From NCBI GenBank assembly GCA_027484445.1, contig JAIXSY010000041.1:62001-126000 (forward strand): a stretch of DNA of 64,000 nt, in the 5' to 3' direction. Shown in pieces: positions 50,505-59,681 of this stretch. Position numbers and translations under genes: made by a program. The DNA is from Verrucomicrobiaceae bacterium (GTDB taxonomy: Bacteria > Verrucomicrobiota > Verrucomicrobiia > Verrucomicrobiales > Verrucomicrobiaceae). Position 1 is the first letter of the stretch; every line of letters begins with the position of its first letter. The notes beneath the pieces were generated by a model that saw nothing but the letters and a program-made list of their open reading frames with translations, had not been told where the DNA came from and did not search any database.

Positions 50505-51662
50505 ATGAGCCGCTATCAGATTCTCAACTCGCTGCTTCATTTCCTCTGTTTCTTCATGGGGGCAGGCATCGGCTCCTTTCTCAATGTGGTCATCTATCGC
50601 CTGCCACGTGGCATTTCTGTGAACAATCCTCGGCGCTCCTTTTGCCCGGCCTGCAAGGACCAGATCCCTTGGTATCACAACATCCCACTGGTCAGTTGGA
50701 TCTTGCTGCGCGGGCGTTGTGCGAACTGTGGCACTTCCATCTCCGCACGCTACCTTGGCGTGGAGCTGCTGACGGGAATGCTCTTTTACGGCATCTTTTG
50801 GAAAGTGAGCGGTGACTGGTCTCAGATCGCCGTCTGGGGCCCCCAGGTGCTGCTGCTGTGGCTCTTCGCCAGCCTTCTGGTGGCCGGCAGCTTCATCGAC
50901 ATCGAGCACTACATCCTGCCGCACGAGATCACGCTTGGCGGCACTGCCATCGGCCTCATCGGTGCCACTCTCATCCCTGCTCTGATGAATGAGACCTCCG
51001 CCCTCCGGGGTGGCATGATGTCCCTCGCCAGCGCCGCCCTCGGTCTGGGCGGGCTATGGCTTGTGGTCGAGCTGGGCAAACTCGCCTTTGGCCGCCGCCG
51101 CCTGCGCTACGATGCGCCCACCCCGTGGAGCGTGACCCAGCCTGATGAGAAAGAACCGCCCGTCGTCACTCTCGGCGAAGAGAAGACTGGATGGGGTGAC
51201 ATCTTCTCCCGCGCCAGCGACCGCATGATCATCACCGCCCCCGCACTGGCCGTGAATGACCGCTCTTATCAAAACGTCAGCGCTGAACTCTGGATGGAAA
51301 AGCTGAAGGTCCGCCAGGCCGATGGCAAGCTCGACGAATTCGCTCTCGAAGGAGTCACCTTCCTCCAGGGCACCACCACCCACATCGTGATTCCACGGGA
51401 GGCGATGGGCTTTGGTGATGTGCTTCTGCTCATGATGATTGGCTCCTTCATGGGTTGGCAGTGCGTGCTCTTCACCATACTCGCGGCCTCCGTGCTCGGC
51501 ACCTTCATCGCGGGGTTCTCTCGCCTCTTTGGACACAGCGAGTGGGGGCAAAAGATCCCCTTTGGCCCCTACCTTGCCGCGGGTGCACTCCTCTGGCTGT
51601 TCAGCGGCCCGCAGATCCTAGCTTGGTATCTTTCGCTGCTGCATCGCGGCCCTGCTGCATAA
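50505..51662 (+). CDS. Prepilin peptidase, type IV (A24 family)
   Basis: 385-residue polytopic aspartic protease that cleaves and methylates type IV prepilins. N-terminal block: GAGIGSFLNVVIYRLPRG, then the zinc pair-of-pairs CPACKDQIPWYHNIPLVSWILLRGRCANC, which marks the bifunctional methylase form. The first catalytic Asp is in GSFIDIEHYILPHEIT; the GFGDVLLLMMIGSFMGWQ block gives the second. Between them lies a ~110-residue cytoplasmic insert (LAFGRRRLRYDAPTPWS to HIVIPREA), longer than in PilD. No pilin genes are adjacent. Confidence 0.88.
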   Translation: MSRYQILNSLLHFLCFFMGAGIGSFLNVVIYRLPRGISVNNPRRSFCPACKDQIPWYHNIPLVSWILLRGRCANCGTSISARYLGVELLTGMLFYGIFWKVSGDWSQIAVWGPQVLLLWLFASLLVAGSFIDIEHYILPHEITLGGTAIGLIGATLIPALMNETSALRGGMMSLASAALGLGGLWLVVELGKLAFGRRRLRYDAPTPWSVTQPDEKEPPVVTLGEEKTGWGDIFSRASDRMIITAPALAVNDRSYQNVSAELWMEKLKVRQADGKLDEFALEGVTFLQGTTTHIVIPREAMGFGDVLLLMMIGSFMGWQCVLFTILAASVLGTFIAGFSRLFGHSEWGQKIPFGPYLAAGALLWLFSGPQILAWYLSLLHRGPAA

Positions 51663-51702
51663 AGCGCTCGCATCCCACCCAGGTGCAGGTCAAAATGCCG
51701 CC

Positions 51703-53577
51703 ATGGATCGCAGCCCTGCCGCCTCTGGAGGATTCACCCACATCGCCCCGCGCCTCGCGCTGCGTGTTGGCTTGCGGCGCTGGCTGAGCTTGCTCACGCG
51801 CACCTGGATCGCTGCTAGCGCAGCCATTGTTCTTTTCCCGCTGCTCGGGCTGCTGCTCGGGCAGGCTTGGATGCATAGTCTGGCTTGGCTCACCTTCCTC
51901 TCCTGGCTCGTGGGAGCAGGCGTTTGGACCTGGCTGCATCGTCCTTCCCTCTACAGCGCCTTTGCCCTCTGGGATCAGATCGCCGGTCGGAGAGAGGCCT
52001 TTGCCAGCGCCTGGTGGTTTCAGCAGCAGCCGCCCGAGTCCCTCAGCCCTCAGGCCAGCGCTCACCTCAGCGCCCAGCTCGCCCACTTGCCCAGCGCACT
52101 CCAGCAGCTACCGCAGCACCTGCCGTTGTCTTTTGACAAAAAGCTCACCTCCCCCTTTGTGCTCCTTCTCCTGGGCAGCCTGCTGCTTCAGTCCCTCCAG
52201 CCTCGGGTCGCTGCCCTGATCGTGGATGACAACATGGCTGCCGCCGCCCAAGCCGAGGCTAAAAAGCTCAACCGATCTGGCTGGGACAAAAAACAACTCA
52301 GCGGCCTGGATGAAGCCGAGCAAAAGGACCTGAAGGAACTGCAAAAGAGCATTCAACAAGCTGCCGAAACCCTAGATAACGCCGCAGGCAAAGACGCACG
52401 CGGCGTCATCGCCGATCTGGAGCAGCGCGCCCGCGAGGCCGAAAAGCTCGCAAATCGACTCGCGGCTGATCGAGATGCCTGGGCGTCTGAGGCCCTCATC
52501 CGCGCCATGCGTCGCCAGGCCGACACCGCCGACCTGGGCGATGCCGTCGCTGCCCGCCGCGCCGCCGAGAGTGCCACCGCCGCCGAGAAAATCGCGCGCA
52601 CCCTCAGCTCTCCCCAGCTCAGCCAAGACGCCACCGAGCGCTGGAGCGAAACCCTGAGCGACCAACAAAAAAGCGCCGAAGCCGCCGACCGCACCCGCTT
52701 GGTCGGGCAACACGTGCTCAGTGCCGCCACCCAGATGGCCAAGCGACGCACCGCTGAAGCGGGGACCGAATATCAAAAGCTAGCCGAGGCCATGCGCCAG
52801 CAGGCCAAGCGAGAAGAAGCCAGCCAGCAGCTCGAAAAACTAGCCCAGCAGCTCCGCGATGCCGGCAGCAGCATGGCCGGACAAAATCAGGCCGGAGAAA
52901 TGCAAAAGATGGCCGCCGCAGGTCAATCCGGCCCCCAAGGGCAAGCCCCCGTCGGCCAAAGCCCCAAGGTGCCACCGAACGCTGGCCAACCCCCCAGCAC
53001 CGCCACCCCACCCCTAGGGCAGGCTCCGCAGCAAATGCAGGCTCCCGGCCTCAGTCAGCTCAGCCAGCAGATGATGCAGCAGACGCCCATCCCTGGCACT
53101 GGCCAGCCGCAGAAAATGCAGCTCCAGCCCGGCCAACCTGGACAAAAAGCCGCGCCTGGACAGCCCATGCTCTTTGCCCCCATCCCAGGCCAGGACCCCA
53201 GCCAAAAGCCCGATGCCCTCTTCCTTGGCCCGCCAGGATCCACCGACCCAAACGGACCCGCCATCGCCCTCGCCATCCCCGGCGGAAAAGAACCCGGCGT
53301 GGGAAAAGCCGAACTCAAGGCCGACCCCACCGCCGCCAGTGCTAGCAGCCAGCAAGCCGTCGTCACCGCCCAGCAAAATCAGGAAGGAGCCTCCACCACC
53401 CGCAGCGTCGAAGGCGGCGCACGCCCAGAGGCAGCCTCGCGCCAGGGCAGCACCGTCGTCCTGGAAGCACTTGCTGCTGAAGAAGCCGCCCTAGACGAAG
53501 CCGCCCTGCCTCCCGCCCGGCGGGAGCAAGTCCGCCGCTATTTCACCGAACTGCGCCGACGCTTCGAAAAGGAATAG
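51703..53577 (+). CDS. Membrane protein with coiled coil and Gln/Pro-rich region
   Basis: 624 residues, family uncertain. Two hydrophobic segments near the N-terminus (IAASAAIVLFPLLGLLLGQ, WLTFLSWLVGAGVWTWL) and a third near 150-165 (FVLLLLGSLLLQSL). These are followed by a long Ala/Glu/Arg coiled coil (~195-400), a Gln/Pro/Gly/Met-rich low-complexity region (~400-540) and a helical C-terminus (REQVRRYFTELRRRFEKE). The plan recalls DUF4175-like proteins near BatA/TPR-type aerotolerance operons, where the C-terminus binds partners. The first start ATG 51703 is used. It lies directly before pstB and may be cotranscribed with it. Confidence 0.6.
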   Translation: MDRSPAASGGFTHIAPRLALRVGLRRWLSLLTRTWIAASAAIVLFPLLGLLLGQAWMHSLAWLTFLSWLVGAGVWTWLHRPSLYSAFALWDQIAGRREAFASAWWFQQQPPESLSPQASAHLSAQLAHLPSALQQLPQHLPLSFDKKLTSPFVLLLLGSLLLQSLQPRVAALIVDDNMAAAAQAEAKKLNRSGWDKKQLSGLDEAEQKDLKELQKSIQQAAETLDNAAGKDARGVIADLEQRAREAEKLANRLAADRDAWASEALIRAMRRQADTADLGDAVAARRAAESATAAEKIARTLSSPQLSQDATERWSETLSDQQKSAEAADRTRLVGQHVLSAATQMAKRRTAEAGTEYQKLAEAMRQQAKREEASQQLEKLAQQLRDAGSSMAGQNQAGEMQKMAAAGQSGPQGQAPVGQSPKVPPNAGQPPSTATPPLGQAPQQMQAPGLSQLSQQMMQQTPIPGTGQPQKMQLQPGQPGQKAAPGQPMLFAPIPGQDPSQKPDALFLGPPGSTDPNGPAIALAIPGGKEPGVGKAELKADPTAASASSQQAVVTAQQNQEGASTTRSVEGGARPEAASRQGSTVVLEALAAEEAALDEAALPPARREQVRRYFTELRRRFEKE

Positions 53578-53660
53578 GAGCTTGATTGACCGAAAGCCGT
53601 CAGTATCACAGGCGCGGCTCTGCCACCTCCACCCTGCCGCAGGCCCCTCTCAGCCGCCCC

Positions 53661-54443
53661 ATGCCGTCCCACGAGTCCACCGCCACACCACCCGTCGTCG
53701 AGATCCGGGAGATGGACTTTGCCTATGGGGACAAAATCGCCCTCCACCACATCCAGCTCGCAGTGGAAAAGCATCGCGTCACCGCACTCATCGGCCCCTC
53801 CGGCTGCGGCAAAAGCACCCTGCTGCGCTGCATCAATCGCATGAACGACCGCGTGCCCAGCGCCCGCATCGCCCGTGGAGCCGTCCTCGTGAAGGGCAAA
53901 AACATCCATGACCCTGACGTCGATCTGACCCAACTGCGCAAGCAAGTCGGCATGGTCTTCCAGAAGAGCAACCCCTTCCCCAAAACCATCTACGAAAACG
54001 TGGCCTACGGCCTCCGCGTCCATGGGGAAAACGATCGCGAAACCCTGGATGCCGCCGTCGAGCACGCCCTAAGGCAAGCCGCCCTGTGGGATGAGCTCAA
54101 AGACCGCCTGCACGATCACGCACTCGGCCTCAGCGGCGGCCAGCAGCAGCGTCTCTGCATCGCCCGCGCCATCGCCACGCATCCCGACGTCCTGCTCATG
54201 GACGAGCCTTGCTCCGCCCTGGACCCCATCGCCACCCTGAAGATCGAGGAGCTCATCCACCAACTCGCCCACGACTACACCGTCATCATCGTCACGCACA
54301 ACATGCAGCAAGCCGTGCGCGTCAGCGACTACACCGCCTTCCTGCACCTCGGCAAACTCATCGAATTCGGTGAAACCGAAATCATGTTCGACCGCCCGAA
54401 AGAAAAACTCACCGAAAGCTACCTGCGCGGGACGTTTAGCTGA
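53661..54443 (+). CDS. pstB: Phosphate ABC transporter ATPase PstB-like (1)
   Basis: 260-residue ABC ATPase of the phosphate type. Walker A GPSGCGKST, Q-loop GMVFQKSNPFPKTIYENVAYG, signature LSGGQQQRLCIARAI, Walker B VLLMDEPCSALDPIATLKIEELI, and the switch VTHNMQQAVRVSDYTAFL, all typical of PstB. It would drive phosphate import with PstS, PstC and PstA, none of which are in the window. ATG 53661 is preferred to a TTG at 53586. A second PstB lies at 62238-63023 on the same strand. Confidence 0.9.
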   Translation: MPSHESTATPPVVEIREMDFAYGDKIALHHIQLAVEKHRVTALIGPSGCGKSTLLRCINRMNDRVPSARIARGAVLVKGKNIHDPDVDLTQLRKQVGMVFQKSNPFPKTIYENVAYGLRVHGENDRETLDAAVEHALRQAALWDELKDRLHDHALGLSGGQQQRLCIARAIATHPDVLLMDEPCSALDPIATLKIEELIHQLAHDYTVIIVTHNMQQAVRVSDYTAFLHLGKLIEFGETEIMFDRPKEKLTESYLRGTFS

Positions 54444-54460
54444 GCCGACTACCAAATCGA

Positions 54461-55915
54461 TCATTTGGACAGAATCCCGCTCATACGGATCGCAGCCACT
54501 AGCACACTGACTGCTTGCGTGTCCCAGATGTCGCAGTGATCATCAATGAGGCCAGTATCCACGCTCACCACAGGATAAAGATCATTCTTCGTCCCCATCT
54601 TCATTAAACGCGTCTTGAGTTGCCAGACCTCGGCATGCCGGATGCTTTCCGCTCCCTGAGCTTTCCGGTGCGCCGCAGAGCCTGTCGCAGGAGGAATGAT
54701 GGCGACCCTTCTGCTGATCTTCTTATTTTCTACACCCATAGCCTTTTGCGTGTCACCATTTTCAAGATGCGGCCAGAGGTTGATCTCAACAAGCCAATCC
54801 ATGCGGTTAACCGGGCGGCTGTCTTTTCCAGAACCAACAGTACCCAATGGAATTTGAATGACCTGCCCATACTTCTCCCAGGTTGCCTTCTCCACATCAT
54901 AAGAAATCAGCCCTTGGTGATGCCCTGGGCACTTCAGCAGATAGCTCGGGGTGGGAATCGACCGGGGATGTTTAATAGCATACACAGGCAGCAAGACAGG
55001 GCGGACCACAGGTGCCAGCATGCCTGTGGCCCAATCCGCTTTGGAAGTGATGGCGAAAATTTTGGGTCGTACTTCTTCACCACCAGCCATGCCTCTGGCA
55101 TTGAGTGTTTCTAAGGCATAGCGTGCTTCCACAGCCTGGGAGGCGGCATTCATCAGAAAGACGAGGTCGGGATAACAGGGCGCATCGGGCGCTTTCGCCA
55201 TCCTCTTCACCACCGCCAGTTCACTGATCAGCCCGCCCATCGAGTGGCCGATCAAAATTGCCCCACCTCGCTTCTCGTGCGTCACCAAATTCAGCCGTTG
55301 AATAACCCCAGACATTGCATCCTCCCCCTCCGCTCGACCTACCCTGCCCGCCACCCACCATCGCTCCCAAATGGATAACTCCTGCGGCAGTGAGAGCAAC
55401 CACCCAAGAGGCCTCTCTTGCAAGGGCTGAAGCTCATCATTAATCGCTAACTTCTGAGGCTTTACCTCCTTTAGGGGACTAAAAGGCGCACCAGGCCAGG
55501 CATGGTAGATGCCCAACACCTTAATTTTCTTGTTTGGGTAATTACCAATAGACCCAAGCTGTGCGATGAAGCGCTGAAACTGATCCGCATCCCCTGAGAG
55601 CGCTCCATTTTTCCAACCATGAACATAATGCACAACGAGCAGCTTCCACCCGCGCTGAACATGCACGGACGCAAGCTCCCGCAAAGCATACGTCACCTGG
55701 TCAGCCTGGAGAGTCCTGCCACGGGAATCATATTCAATGAAAGCGACCTTCGAAACCACACCGCACTTAGACCGTGCAACACCTACCAAATTTGGGTGCT
55801 CTGTGGGGATTGCCTGCGAACTAGAGCGGGTAATCTTCCCATGATTCCACCCGATGCAGGAGGGAACAAGGCACGCCATCAAGAGGCTGGCTGGTAAACG
55901 CAAAAGATACTTCAT
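54461..55915 (-). CDS. Alpha/beta-hydrolase lipoprotein
   Basis: 484-residue lipoprotein from ATG 55915 (lipobox LLMACLVPSC). It carries an alpha/beta-hydrolase-like core: LLVVHYVHGWKNGALS oxyanion region, and nucleophile elbow GGAILIGHSMGGLISELAVV with the catalytic Ser. A late GHHQGLISYD may contain the His. The rest (SSQAIPTEHPNLVGVARSK, C-terminal DDHCDIWDTQAVSVLVAAIRMSG) is not assigned. It probably acts as a lipase or esterase in the envelope. Last gene of the minus-strand operon running from 60641 to 54461, 13 bp after the preceding gene. Confidence 0.75.
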   Translation of the reverse strand: MKYLLRLPASLLMACLVPSCIGWNHGKITRSSSQAIPTEHPNLVGVARSKCGVVSKVAFIEYDSRGRTLQADQVTYALRELASVHVQRGWKLLVVHYVHGWKNGALSGDADQFQRFIAQLGSIGNYPNKKIKVLGIYHAWPGAPFSPLKEVKPQKLAINDELQPLQERPLGWLLSLPQELSIWERWWVAGRVGRAEGEDAMSGVIQRLNLVTHEKRGGAILIGHSMGGLISELAVVKRMAKAPDAPCYPDLVFLMNAASQAVEARYALETLNARGMAGGEEVRPKIFAITSKADWATGMLAPVVRPVLLPVYAIKHPRSIPTPSYLLKCPGHHQGLISYDVEKATWEKYGQVIQIPLGTVGSGKDSRPVNRMDWLVEINLWPHLENGDTQKAMGVENKKISRRVAIIPPATGSAAHRKAQGAESIRHAEVWQLKTRLMKMGTKNDLYPVVSVDTGLIDDHCDIWDTQAVSVLVAAIRMSGILSK

Positions 55916-55928
55916 GAGGTAAAAGTAA

Positions 55929-56714
55929 TCAGAATAGTGACCTAGCACGAGCCACCATCAGTTCATTGCGGTCCTGGCCCCAGGCCGCCTGATACAGCTG
56001 ACGCACCACCGCTCGCCAGGCATGACCTGTCACCGGCCTGGTCCCTCCATTCGCACGGTACATCTCCCGCGTGGTGGACTGGATGCGCGCATATCTCATT
56101 GTCTCCATGACGTCCGCCTCATCACAGTCCAGCGCATAACTCAGCTCCTGCTCAGTCAGCGCGCGTGTGGGCCACTGATTTTGCAGCCCTTTCAGGCGCA
56201 CTGTTACCCCATCCCTGAATGTGTATGCCGTATTCACTCCCGTGCGGTTCATGTCCTCCCAATGCACACCACGAACCAGAAACTGAAACCCCGAGGCCCC
56301 AGAGGTAACCTTCAGCAACTTTTCCGCGAGCAACTCGTCATGCCCTCCCTTCACTTCTTGCACAGCCTGCAAAAGCCAGCGGGCAACCTGCTCAGGAGCA
56401 GGATTTAGCATAACAGCCAGACCTCGCTTTCTCGTGCCATTCCTCTCTTTCTTTGCGTGGTAAGCATAAAGCCGCGTCGGAAACCCTTCCCAGCCCTGGA
56501 TACCCTTCGTCCCTAAATCCTCCTGCTGGAGGTCATAGCCACCTTTGTCACGCACTAGGCTAGTCCACCGAGCCAGAAGTTCTGGCGGCAGTGCCGACAC
56601 AGCGCGTGTCGCCTGGCAGGCCACACCGCCCAGCCCCCCAGCAGCAGCAAGCAGTTGACCCAAGCAGGCACGCCTACCCTGAAGTTTTGAAAAAGGTTGA
56701 TTGGAGGTGTTCAT
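55929..56714 (-). CDS. Exported protein of unknown function
   Basis: 261 residues from ATG 56714, not recognised. The N-terminus has a Tat-like signal QGRRACLGQLLAAAGGLGGVACQA, which also offers a possible lipobox Cys. The mature part has helices WTSLVRDKGGYDLQQEDLG and LLQAVQEVKGGHDELLAEKLLKV, then a segment VRLKGLQNQWPTRALTEQELSYAL. It lies 7 bp after the TIM-barrel gene and before the hydrolase lipoprotein in one operon. No enzymatic motif was seen. Confidence 0.6.
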   Translation of the reverse strand: MNTSNQPFSKLQGRRACLGQLLAAAGGLGGVACQATRAVSALPPELLARWTSLVRDKGGYDLQQEDLGTKGIQGWEGFPTRLYAYHAKKERNGTRKRGLAVMLNPAPEQVARWLLQAVQEVKGGHDELLAEKLLKVTSGASGFQFLVRGVHWEDMNRTGVNTAYTFRDGVTVRLKGLQNQWPTRALTEQELSYALDCDEADVMETMRYARIQSTTREMYRANGGTRPVTGHAWRAVVRQLYQAAWGQDRNELMVARARSLF

Positions 56715-56721
56715 TGAGAGA

Positions 56722-57645
56722 TCAAGGCGCGTAGTTTTTCTGACCGAGACGTGCGGCGACAATCCGCTCCACCATAGCATGGCTCATCGCAGAGCCGCCG
56801 CCCAGGTGCCACCAGTTCAATCCAGCCACCCGGTTGTAACCGTTCCAGCCGGAGAGGAATTGCACCAGCTTCGCCTCTGCCTGAGTCTGAGTGTTTCCTT
56901 CATTCCAGTAGGCCTGGCCCGCCACCACCAGCCGTTTTGGCGTGCCTCCCATCAGCCTCACCCAGCGATCGATGCAAAGTTCCATGTATTCCCCAGGCTC
57001 GTTCACCCGGTAGCGCGTGCCATCCGGGCGGCGGAACTGGTTTACCATCTGCTGGTTGGGAAAATTAAACCAATAGACCTGCGGGTTGAAGAAATCCACA
57101 AAGGGCAAAGCAGCCTGCATTAATCCCGGTTCATGCCAGTCGATCAAACCAAAGGTCGTCACACCGAAGGAGCCCGGCAGGTTTGCCCGCACACGTTGGC
57201 AGAAGGCCGTCACCTCCTGCGGTGTCCAGTGCGCATTGCTAACCCCCTGCTCGATGTCCGCCACATAGTCCGTCATGCCCAGGCTCTCTGATTCTCTCAG
57301 CGCCAGATTGGCCTCCGCCAGCGGCACGGAGCCCTGGCACCAACCCCAGCCCGCGACGCCGATGCCCGCCGTGCGCAAGGCCGCCGTCAGGTCACGGATG
57401 CGCTGCTTTTCTGCCGCAGAGTAGGCCTGCGTGCCGTGGATGCGGATCCATGCATGAGACATCTGCATCCGCAGCATCGCCGCCACCGTGAGGTCGATCC
57501 CCCCGTAGCGGTTGATGGTCGGCTGCACTTGGTAAATGAAGGAGCCGTGAAGCCGGCAGGAACGGGCGAGGGCCGCGGCAGGTGCTGGAGCAGGCACCGG
57601 GCCTGGTCCAGCAGCCTTTTTAGCGGCGGTTTTCTTGGTGGCCAT
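56722..57645 (-). CDS. TIM-barrel, glycoside-hydrolase-like protein
   Basis: 307 residues from ATG 57645. The first ~30 residues are a Lys/Ala/Pro-rich linker (MATKKTAAKKAAGPGPVPAP) without a normal signal peptide. The rest reads like a (beta/alpha)8 barrel of the GH25-like or DUF4434-like kind: YGGIDLTVAAMLRMQMSHAWIRIHG, GIGVAGWGWCQG, DYVADIEQGVS, GVTTFGLIDWHE, VDFFNPQVYWFNFP, RLVVAGQAYWNEG. Acidic residues at strand ends (DIEQG, DWHE) could be catalytic. The target may be peptidoglycan or another glycan (inference). Confidence 0.55.
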   Translation of the reverse strand: MATKKTAAKKAAGPGPVPAPAPAAALARSCRLHGSFIYQVQPTINRYGGIDLTVAAMLRMQMSHAWIRIHGTQAYSAAEKQRIRDLTAALRTAGIGVAGWGWCQGSVPLAEANLALRESESLGMTDYVADIEQGVSNAHWTPQEVTAFCQRVRANLPGSFGVTTFGLIDWHEPGLMQAALPFVDFFNPQVYWFNFPNQQMVNQFRRPDGTRYRVNEPGEYMELCIDRWVRLMGGTPKRLVVAGQAYWNEGNTQTQAEAKLVQFLSGWNGYNRVAGLNWWHLGGGSAMSHAMVERIVAARLGQKNYAP

Positions 57646-57721
57646 GAAGGTATGGAGTGGAGGTATCGTGTATGAAAATGCGCCCAGCCCGCCGCGCGGT
57701 GGCGCTGGAGAGGTTCTAAAA

Positions 57722-58282
57722 TCAAGGCGTTGGCTCACCGTCCACCACGATCGTGGCGTTGGGGATGCGCCGTCCATTCCGGTTCGGAAAAGCCGCGCCC
57801 GCGAAGGCCCGGAGATCATCAATAAGTTGGATGACCCGCCTGCGACTTCCGACATAATCAATCATCTCCTCCGCATTCGGCAGGCGGGTGCAGGGGTTGA
57901 AGCAGCCTATGCTCGAAAGGAAGCCCTGCCCGGGGTGGATCAGGATGGCGACACGCTGGTCCGTCCCCCCGAGGAGAATGCCCGGCTTCGGGCTCACATT
58001 CGTGGCCTGCGATTCCCTGTAGCCGATGGTGACGTATCTTTCGCCGTCTTGAGTGAAGAGCGGATAGGTGCCCGCTTCGATCCGCCGACCATTGCCTGTC
58101 GGCCGGTTGGCACCGGGGCCGCGGGTCTCGGCCATCGTGCCTGAAAGCCCCGCGCCGGTCTGCCTCACGCCATTGTGATACACTTGGTATCTTCCCACAG
58201 TGCGCCGCCGGATACCGTTGGCGTGCGTCTGCTCTGCATTGCGGACGACGTGGAGTTCCCATCCTTGACTGCTGATTGGCAT
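57722..58282 (-). CDS. DUF5675-like protein
   Basis: 186-residue protein without a signal peptide. The block RRIEAGTYPLFTQDGERYVTIGY, then VAILIHPGQGFLSSIGCFNPCTRL, resembles DUF5675 or L,D-transpeptidase-like folds. In these an IH...S-x-G-C segment holds the candidate catalytic His and Cys. The late LIDDLRAFAGAAFPNRNGRR is unassigned. DUF5675 members occur in phages and near cell-wall enzymes. It precedes the TIM-barrel gene by 76 bp. Confidence 0.55.
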   Translation of the reverse strand: MPISSQGWELHVVRNAEQTHANGIRRRTVGRYQVYHNGVRQTGAGLSGTMAETRGPGANRPTGNGRRIEAGTYPLFTQDGERYVTIGYRESQATNVSPKPGILLGGTDQRVAILIHPGQGFLSSIGCFNPCTRLPNAEEMIDYVGSRRRVIQLIDDLRAFAGAAFPNRNGRRIPNATIVVDGEPTP

Positions 58283-58353
58283 GATGATGGCACTTAAAAT
58301 TTCTTGCGCTTATGAGTGTGAGGAGCCCGGAACCGCAGACTGCGGAGAGCGGA

Positions 58354-59217
58354 TTACTGCTCAGCCGGGGCACCGCCCTCCTGTTTTTCTGGGTTGGGTT
58401 GTGTCTGCGTGAGCTGTTTCTTCAACACGCTCTTCACTCCCGCGTCCCTGGCCAAGTTGTCGGCAGCATTGCCCGTGGCCAGGTATTGGATGTGATCAAA
58501 TTTCAGGTTCCCCTGGGTCACATCATCCCCAGTACCCTCAGCACCCCCAGTCGTGTCCTGCTGATGCACTGCCAACACGCTGGGCAGTTTCACCTTGTAC
58601 CTGGGTTGCTTCACAGCGCCCACGATCGGGGCGTAAGACAGCTCTTTCCGGTTGAAGCCCACGCACACGGAGCGCGGCGTCTGGGTGGAGGGGTCCCAGG
58701 CGATGTTCAGGCCGTAATTTGTCTTGGTTCCACAAACCACCGGAAACATCTCGTCTTCTTTGAAGGGGGTGCGGCGCCGGTCACCGCACAACAGTTCCAA
58801 AATGCTGGGTCGCTTCGGTTCAAGCCCTGAGTGCAGCTCTTCCAAAGTCAATGTGTCAGTATTGGGGTCAACACCCTGTTGCGAAGTTGCTGCAGGAGAA
58901 CTTGCAGCGGCAAGGTTCGCCGCCGCCTGTCCCGTGGAAAAGACACTGCTCGTGCCGAACATGAAGCGCTGGATGAAGCCGCCCGTCTTCGCGCGGGCAC
59001 TGAAGCCCATGAGTGACGATGGCGTCCGGCCCTGGCTAAAGCCTGGCTGCACCGCCAGCTCCGTGCGGCCCAGGCCGAGTTCCGTGGTGGGAGGCGTGGT
59101 GTCAATGTTCAGGCCAAAGTTGGAGGAACTCATGTGCAGGGCTGTTTTGGTGCCCAGGCAGGAACAGAGAAGGGCTGCGGAAAGCAGGCTCAGGAAGTGT
59201 GGATAGGGTCGTTTCAT
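58354..59217 (-). CDS. Lipoprotein of unknown function (1)
   Basis: 287 residues. The signal MKRPYPHFLSLLSAALLCSC gives a lipobox LLCSC with acylated Cys. The mature part begins with short repeats (FGLNIDTTPPTTELGLGRTEL), followed by SARAKTGGFIQRFMFGTSSVFSTGQAAANLA. A second GLNIAWDPSTQTPRSVCVGFNRKEL reads like a beta-rich outer-membrane domain. FGLNIDTTPP and YGLNIAWDPS are related, as are the TELGLGRTEL and VCVGFNRKEL segments. No family recognised. It overlaps the stop of the upstream lipoprotein by four bases. Confidence 0.65.
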   Translation of the reverse strand: MKRPYPHFLSLLSAALLCSCLGTKTALHMSSSNFGLNIDTTPPTTELGLGRTELAVQPGFSQGRTPSSLMGFSARAKTGGFIQRFMFGTSSVFSTGQAAANLAAASSPAATSQQGVDPNTDTLTLEELHSGLEPKRPSILELLCGDRRRTPFKEDEMFPVVCGTKTNYGLNIAWDPSTQTPRSVCVGFNRKELSYAPIVGAVKQPRYKVKLPSVLAVHQQDTTGGAEGTGDDVTQGNLKFDHIQYLATGNAADNLARDAGVKSVLKKQLTQTQPNPEKQEGGAPAEQ

Positions 59218-59609
59218 GGCGTTTCGGGTGTGGATTGAGGTTGGGAATCTTCATCTGGCTGCTGGCCGGGAAGTGGCAGCAGCCGCAGGCCTCGCCATCC
59301 CACCCGGCCCACTTTCAGCGCGGCATTATCTTTGACCACATAGGTCACCTGTGTGCCCTGGTAGCCCAGGCCCAGGCCGCTATTGAAATGCGTGTTATCC
59401 AGGCGCACCCCTAGCGTGTCGGTGGTCACACTCACGGCCTGTAGGCTGTCCTTGGTCAGCGGTTTCTGCGTGCTCAACGCCAGATGCCCGAATCCCCAGA
59501 GATGCACTGTGCCCGTCTCCTCATCAAACGTCTGCACCGCGCAGCCAGTCAGCAGCACGGGCAGAAAAAGCATGAGCAGAGCATTCCAAATTAGGCGATC
59601 AAAATTCAT
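59214..59609 (-). CDS. Lipoprotein of unknown function (2)
   Basis: 131 residues from ATG 59609. Signal and lipobox: LIWNALLMLFLPVLLTGC. The mature part holds GTVHLWGFGHLALSTQKP, VSVTTDTLGVRLDNTHFNSGLGLGYQGTQVTYVV and a Pro/Gln-rich end. The pattern VxTxTLGVxLDN...GLGLGYxxxQVTY resembles beta strands of small outer-membrane proteins. The upstream frame is open further but the signal peptide fixes this start. It is coupled to the next lipoprotein gene by ATGA. Confidence 0.65.
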   Translation of the reverse strand: MNFDRLIWNALLMLFLPVLLTGCAVQTFDEETGTVHLWGFGHLALSTQKPLTKDSLQAVSVTTDTLGVRLDNTHFNSGLGLGYQGTQVTYVVKDNAALKVGRVGWRGLRLLPLPGQQPDEDSQPQSTPETP

Positions 59610-59681
59610 GCACCCAGCATCCCAGTGATGGTTTGAAGAACTAGCCAGAATCGTTGCGCAAGGTTTGGGCATGGGAGGGAG

